Shown here piece after piece: positions 13,186 through 16,175 of a DNA stretch of 16,175 bases (position 1 is its first letter; every line of letters starts with the position of its first letter). This stretch comes from JAFGWO01 sp965603295 (GTDB lineage Bacteria; BMS3Abin14). The stretch is from positions 1 to 16,175 of the forward strand of contig CBFDCL010000049.1 of the NCBI GenBank assembly GCA_965603295.1. The letters run 5' to 3'. The position numbers and the translations under genes are program-made. The notes under the pieces were generated by a model, which worked only from the letters and a program-made list of their open reading frames with translations, did no database searches and had not been told where the DNA came from.

Positions 13186-13298
13186 CTGATCCCACCTGAA
13201 AATCTGGGCTCTGATCCCAAGAATTGCCCTCAGGCGTGATAAAAATACAAGCTACGACCCCAAAGGGCAGTGTCTAGAATCTAGATTCTGCCTTTTGG

Positions 13299-13910
13299 TC
13301 AAAATTCGCGGCCTGAACCCATTAGTTCCCTCACCTGTCTCTCAACTCGCTTAAACGTCGAAAGGTAACATGGGGTACCGATGTTGGTCATTTTGCCCTT
13401 GGCAAAACCGAAGGGCATGACCATGGCGGCAAGTTCGGTTTTCGAGAGGCGGATAAAAACGGGCGGGCCTCGTCTGGTCTCCTCCTTTATAAACTCCACC
13501 ACGGCCAGCGTCCCGCCAGATCGAAGCACCCGGGATACCTCCTTCAGCGCGGCCGTCTCTTCGCCCCGTTCGGCAAGGTCGTGCAGTACCGTGGCCATGA
13601 GCAGCAGGTCCACCTGGCCGTCACCGATGAAATCCAGCTTCAGACCGCTCGCGTTGACGCCCCTGACACGGGTGGCGCCGTGCTCTTGGGCCCTCTGGTT
13701 AAGAGTGTCGATGCCTGCGCCCCACAGGTCGATGCCGACCAGGTTGCCGGCCCCAGGGTAACGATCAGCCATCGCGAACAGGTAGTTGCCGATCCCGCAT
13801 CCGAAATCCAGGATAAAATCGGTCCCCGACGCGGGAAGGGCGTCCAGGAACTTTCGCTGGTCGATCAGGTCAAAGCTGGAACTACCGGCTTCCCTGGGAA
13901 CTCTGCTCAT
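13299..13910 (-). CDS. Class I SAM-dependent methyltransferase (UbiE/ArsM-like)
   Basis: 203 residues. Motif I is FILDFGCGIGNYLFAMA (32-48), VGIDLWGAGIDTL (58-70) carries the acidic residue of strand 2, VDLLLMATVLHDLAE (100-114) and LKEVSRVLRSGGTLAVVEF (122-140) are the downstream Rossmann landmarks. The pattern resembles UbiE-type small-molecule methyltransferases; the few Cys (38, 181) do not give a clear ArsM signature. The acceptor is unknown. GAGGTATCC precedes the ATG at 13910. It is followed after 487 bp of repeats by another methyltransferase on the same strand; the two share only the fold, so a recent duplication is not indicated. Confidence 0.9.
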   Translation of the reverse strand: MSRVPREAGSSSFDLIDQRKFLDALPASGTDFILDFGCGIGNYLFAMADRYPGAGNLVGIDLWGAGIDTLNQRAQEHGATRVRGVNASGLKLDFIGDGQVDLLLMATVLHDLAERGEETAALKEVSRVLRSGGTLAVVEFIKEETRRGPPVFIRLSKTELAAMVMPFGFAKGKMTNIGTPCYLSTFKRVERQVRELMGSGREF

Positions 13911-14275
13911 GGATACCTCGAAGATTTCTGGTGATAAAGTCTGTATGAACCATCCAAGTCAGATGATGGGATAAGGTAACATGGAGAAGAGATTTTATGC
14001 TGGGAAAAGTCGGATGGTTCCTGTTTTGGTTTCGTTTTGGTCTCATACAAAAAAGGTTAAAAGGCAAGCTACGATACTAAGATCCATAAGCAAAATGTGA
14101 AAGGAGAGAACTGACCCCATAAATTTGCCCCGGCTTAACACACAACTGATACCACCGCAATGGTCGGAAACCATGGGTGCGTGTTCCACCTTGTTCCTGC
14201 TTCGTTGACTATGTAAACTTCCGTCTTCGCTCTGCGAGCTGCGCCGTGACAGGTCGTGTTCCAGAAAAAAACGCT

Positions 14276-14310
14276 TTTACAGGAACAGGGGCTGTTTCAG
14301 GTTCCCTGGT
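14276..14310. repeat. Second copy of the 4090-4125 repeat
   Basis: A 35-nt segment (ACAGGAACAGG ... CCCTGGT) aligning with 4090-4125 with one gap. Not seen elsewhere in the window. Confidence 0.5.
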
Positions 14311-14350
14311 TAAATCATGGAACGTAATAAGGCGAGAGTTAAGCGACAAA

Positions 14351-14474
14351 GTGCACATGTGCACCAGTGCATGACTGCTACTAGCCAGTAGTAATATGAG
14401 TATCAGTAGCAGACTTCGAATCTCCTGCTGCTTCTACTGCTACTAGCCTTCCTGAGAATCTGCGCCCTGACCCC
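14351..14474. repeat. Composite intergenic element, variant
   Basis: GTGCACNN octamers (14351-14374), a CTGCTACT/AGTAGCAG stutter with dyad symmetry (14376-14448), CCTGAGAATC (14451-14460) and GCCCTGACCCC (14464-14474). It has the same module order as 9691-9798 but lacks the TTGTCC-hairpin segment. Confidence 0.75.
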
Positions 14475-14637
14475 GGCGACCCCTGCTCTACCAGGCGAAT
14501 GACGATGATGGATAGAACCATGATAGAACCGGTTCTGTAGATCGCCTTGATGTACTTCAGGCGATCATGAGTTGTCGGCTGCAGCAGTCGAATTGTGGCA
14601 AACAAGGTAATCCCATCGAAAATGGCGATCTGCAATG

Positions 14638-14711
14638 ATTGGGGTCGGAGCTCACATTCCTAGATTTTTTTCAAGGTTCATTAACCTGAGAATGTGAGCT
14701 CCGACCCCAAT
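14638..14711. repeat. Perfect 22-nt inverted repeat (minimal composite element)
   Basis: 14638-14659 is the exact reverse complement of 14690-14711; the arms carry ATTGGGGTCGGAGC and end CACATTC. The 30-nt loop contains the CCTGAG half of CCTGAGAATGTG (14685-14696). It lies 36 bp beyond the stop of the barrel gene. A transcript would fold into a strong hairpin from either strand; no U-run follows. Confidence 0.9.
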
Positions 14712-14747
14712 AACCTCCTGATATTGAATCGAATGTAATGCCGAAAT

Positions 14748-15266
14748 TTAGTCGAAGTAAATCGAGTAGGTGATGCCGATGTCGGTCAGGTCAAAATCAT
14801 CTCCATCAATGTCGCCCTGCCCGAGTGCGAGATAAAGATCAACGGAAAAATAGTCTCTGAGCATATAATTGTATCCGCCTGTGATAAAAAACGCACTTCC
14901 ATCGTCACCACCCATATCGACAAACCGAAAACCACCTCCAGCGAAAAGGGAATTTTCACCCATGGGGAAATAGTATTTGCCATTCAGACCGATGGTGTTT
15001 ATGTCACTACCGCCCAAATCCATATTGGCGAATTCGAAACCCAGCTCAACGGTATCGGTGAGGAAATATCCTCCCCCCAACGCCAGTGTGTCGATGTCCA
15101 TGTCGCCCCCGTCATCAAAATCGCGAGAAACGGTTGAAAAACCACCCCCCGTGCTTAAAACACCTGTCCCCGCACCAAGTCGGATCGTTCCCTTCTGGAA
15201 CGCTATAGCCGGTGCCGCCATTGCCATTACCACTACAAGAATTCCAAAAACAAGTACCTTTCTCAT
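14748..15266 (-). CDS. Small outer-membrane beta-barrel protein
   Basis: 172 residues. Residues 1-22 form a signal peptide (MRKV, hydrophobic core, cleavage near AIA-F). The mature chain is rich in Gly, Asp and aromatic residues, with repeated amphipathic strands such as TLALGGGYFLTDTVELGFEFANMDLGG, SLFAGGGFRFVDMGG and YFSVDLYLALGQGD, ending ITYSIYFD; this is the pattern of an eight-stranded OmpA/OmpX/OmpW-like barrel. The acidic loops (DFDDGGDMDID, DGDDFDLTD) could bind cations, which is inference. AAAGGGG lies 6-9 nt before the ATG at 15266. It is probably monocistronic: repeats flank both sides. Confidence 0.87.
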   Translation of the reverse strand: MRKVLVFGILVVVMAMAAPAIAFQKGTIRLGAGTGVLSTGGGFSTVSRDFDDGGDMDIDTLALGGGYFLTDTVELGFEFANMDLGGSDINTIGLNGKYYFPMGENSLFAGGGFRFVDMGGDDGSAFFITGGYNYMLRDYFSVDLYLALGQGDIDGDDFDLTDIGITYSIYFD

Positions 15267-15480
15267 GCCTTGCCCCTTTCAGAAAAAATGTTACCGTTAA
15301 GTCGAGATATACCGTGGGACACGGCCCCACCGGTATGCACATCCGTCAAAAAAACGAATTTCAGGAAAGATTGATAAGCGGCAAACCGGGAACACATTAC
15401 ACGGTGGAATAGGTGGAAATCAAGATGGAAAGCCCTACGGGCGTTGTGGGAAGTGAATTCGCCTTCGCTAAAGCTTCGTT

Positions 15481-15584
15481 GAACCTGGGGTCGCATCTTG
15501 GGGTTCAAGGTTTTAGTAGATTTGTAGACCTGTGAACTTATTAATTGGATAAATCTTAAACCTCAAGATACGATTCCAAGGTTC
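15481..15584. repeat. Imperfect long inverted repeat
   Basis: GAACCTGGGGTCGCATCTTG and following bases (15481-15505) match the reverse complement of 15559-15584 with one gap and four transition-type differences. Weaker similarity continues inward to about 15517 and 15548. Confidence 0.75.
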
Positions 15585-15585
15585 A

Positions 15586-15709
15586 AGTGCACCTGTTCAC
15601 GAGTGCACTTTAAAACCTGCTTGTCCACCGACTTGTCACGCCATAGCCAAAGGCGACGGCGGAAGCTGTTCGAGGGGGGGTTAGCGTAGGCGGAAGCTCT
15701 GACCCCAAG
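15586..15709. repeat. Composite intergenic element, copy 3
   Basis: GTGCAC/GTTCAC octamers (15586-15607), TTTAAAACCTG, CTTGTCCACCG, CTTGTCACGCCATAGCC, AAGGCGACGGCGGAAGCTG (15650-15668) and a 30-nt tail (15680-15709) identical to 9769-9798. It lacks AGAATGTG, which copies 1 and 2 have. Confidence 0.85.
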
Positions 15710-15765
15710 GAGTCGCGGCAAAAAGAAAGACCTTACTTGTTATTGATCCTCATATAACGTACGGC

Positions 15766-16008
15766 TTAACCTTTCCAGAACGTCTTACTCCCCTCCCGGA
15801 GTGCTTCCGCCCTGCTGATCCCGATATCCTTAAGCAGATGATCACTCATCTCGAGCAGGGCCTTTCTTGAACTCTGTCTGTGGTTCCATTCCCGGATGGT
15901 GCTTGTGATACCCGTAGCAGCATTGGCAGACCATCTGCCGATCCGCTCAAAAAAATCCAGGATTTCCAGCCCGGAAAAGTTCATATAGGCTTTCTTCGTT
16001 GCAGCCAT
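15766..16008 (-). CDS. DUF1127 family small basic protein
   Basis: 80 residues. The C-terminal half carries the DUF1127 signature: a basic helix then RKALLEMSDHLLKDIGISRAEALREGSKTFW (about 48-78). In proteobacteria such proteins are small, arginine-rich, often RNA-binding or regulatory, and have been linked to phosphate and carbon metabolism and stress adaptation; which role applies here is unknown. The N-terminal extension of about 40 residues is longer than in the short (about 45-residue) members and includes an amphipathic stretch (GLEILDFFERIGRWSANAA). A strong AAGGGAGGATGTC precedes the ATG at 16008. It is divergent from the LysR-type regulator at 16121, so control by that regulator is likely. 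Confidence 0.92.
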   Translation of the reverse strand: MAATKKAYMNFSGLEILDFFERIGRWSANAATGITSTIREWNHRQSSRKALLEMSDHLLKDIGISRAEALREGSKTFWKG

Positions 16009-16039
16009 GACATCCTCCCTTAATAAAAGATGGTAAAAA

Positions 16040-16067
16040 TATGTACCCTTTCTATTGATAAGTCTAA
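16040..16067 (-). promoter_or_regulatory. Possible promoter of the DUF1127 gene
   Basis: On the minus strand TTAGAC (16067-16062) and TACATA (16045-16040) are separated by 16 bp. Both are partial matches to sigma-70 boxes; the start codon is 31 nt further on. Confidence 0.45.
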
Positions 16068-16083
16068 CGAATGTTTGTTATAT
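16055..16083 (+). promoter_or_regulatory. Likely promoter of the LysR-type regulator gene
   Basis: TTGATA (16055-16060) and TTATAT (16078-16083) are separated by 17 bp (TATATT at 18 bp is an alternative). The start codon is 38 nt downstream. The spacer holds TAAC-N8-GTTA. Confidence 0.55.
16065..16080. promoter_or_regulatory. Possible LysR-type operator TAAC-N8-GTTA
   Basis: An interrupted palindrome inside the spacer of the plus-strand promoter and overlapping the -35 region of the minus-strand one. LysR-type regulators often bind such dyads in shared divergent promoters. The T-N11-A form is not met exactly. Confidence 0.35.
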
Positions 16084-16120
16084 TTTACATCAAGAACACT
16101 TATGTATTGTGGAGGTATCG

Positions 16121-16175
16121 ATGGACCTGCCAACCGACCTGCTACGTACATTCATAGCGGTTTTAGACCACGGCG
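16121..16175 (+). CDS. LysR-type transcriptional regulator, first 18 codons
   Basis: ATG at 16121 after GGAGGTATCG. The visible residues MDLPTDLLRTFIAVLDHG match the start of the helix-turn-helix of LysR-type regulators (D-x-L-L-R-T-F-x-A-V). The window ends here, so the DNA-binding helix, ligand domain and subfamily are not seen. Divergent placement next to the DUF1127 gene suggests that it regulates that gene and itself, a common LysR arrangement. Confidence 0.85.
   Translation, partial: MDLPTDLLRTFIAVLDHG

Larger units (their letters stand above)
12812..13298. other. 487-bp repeat-built gap between the two methyltransferase genes
   Basis: No gene. From left: a GTAGAA/CTGCTA 6-nt stutter forming an imperfect dyad (12870-12931), composite element copy 2 (12940-13101), a ten-unit heptamer array (13116-13185), two more GACCCC-type cores (13208-13218, 13251-13261) and an AGAATCTAGATTCT palindrome (13276-13289). 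The promoter of the downstream methyltransferase must lie here but is not identified. Confidence 0.75.
13911..14747. other. 837-bp gap, repeats and no convincing gene
   Basis: Two small open frames (14177-14374 plus, 14381-14635 minus) overlap repeats and lack ribosome binding sites and family features. Identified contents: a GACCCC core at 14112-14118, a copy of the 4090 repeat (14276-14310), a composite element (14351-14474), an AGAACCGGTTCT palindrome (14525-14536) and the large inverted repeat at 14638-14711. 13911-14100 has no recognised repeat and should contain the methyltransferase promoter. Confidence 0.6.
15267..15765. other. 499-bp gap with a long inverted repeat and a composite element
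   Basis: No gene supported. 15267-15460 shows nothing recognisable except two GGTGGAA words near 15404-15418. 15462-15479 resembles an inverted fragment of the CCACC/GGTGG hairpin repeat. Then follow the inverted repeat 15481-15584 and the composite element 15586-15709. The barrel-gene promoter should be close to 15267 but is not clear. Confidence 0.6.

Noticed and set aside
13882..14067. 61-residue minus-strand frame overlapping the start of a methyltransferase gene
   Set aside because: No ribosome binding site or family features; it overlaps a well-supported gene in another frame.
14177..14374. 65-residue plus-strand open frame with a GTG start
   Set aside because: It overlaps two repeats, lacks a ribosome binding site, and its composition is not protein-like.
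14381..14635. 84-residue minus-strand open frame (begins MQIAIFDGITLFATIRLL)
   Set aside because: It runs through the CTGCTACT stutter and the CCTGAGAATC and GACCCC cores, has no ribosome binding site and matches no family I know. A decayed gene fragment in its first 55 codons cannot be excluded.

Overview
The window reads like chromosomal DNA of a Gram-negative (diderm) bacterium, most plausibly an uncultured deltaproteobacterial/Desulfobacterota-type anaerobe. Support comes from two signal-peptide beta-barrel proteins, several lipoproteins, strong AGGAGG-type ribosome binding sites, a DUF1127 gene divergent from a LysR regulator, and DUF362, cupin and radical-SAM family members. The taxonomic call is inference. 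No rRNA, tRNA, CRISPR array, transposase or phage gene was seen.

Layout, left to right. 1-1963 (all minus strand): a partial outer-membrane barrel, a 4-oxalocrotonate-tautomerase-like protein, a cupin and a small P-domain lipoprotein. 2211-4804 (plus): a UPF0178 (YaiI/YqxD) protein, an MFS transporter and the 3' remnant of a radical-SAM gene. 5047-5694 (plus): a secreted protein with an internal duplication. 5998-8576 (minus): a DUF898 (YjgN-type) membrane protein translationally coupled to an M48 metalloprotease. 8891-11909 (minus): a DUF362 protein, then a two-gene operon of an amidohydrolase and a small lipoprotein. 12065-13910 (minus): two SAM methyltransferases. 14748-15266 (minus): a small barrel protein. 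15766-16175: DUF1127 (minus) facing a LysR-type regulator (plus, cut by the window end).

The genes are mostly ordinary; the gaps between them are not. Many gaps hold (a) short degenerate words repeated in strict 7-nt, sometimes 8-nt, register, and (b) a second modular repeat built from CCTGAGAATGTG, a TTGTCC-hairpin-GGAAG segment and a terminal GCTCTGACCCC. Each gap uses different heptamer words, but the same words recur kilobases away on either strand. The arrays are in the class of the heptanucleotide STRR repeats known from heterocystous cyanobacteria. Some abut stop codons, and two appear to supply the start codons of the genes they touch (DUF362 and the amidohydrolase). The two repeat systems join in a fixed order at about 9.7, 12.9, 14.4 and 15.6 kb.

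The best-supported functional units are the DUF898/M48 pair, the amidohydrolase/lipoprotein pair and the LysR/DUF1127 divergent pair. No metabolic pathway is complete inside the window.
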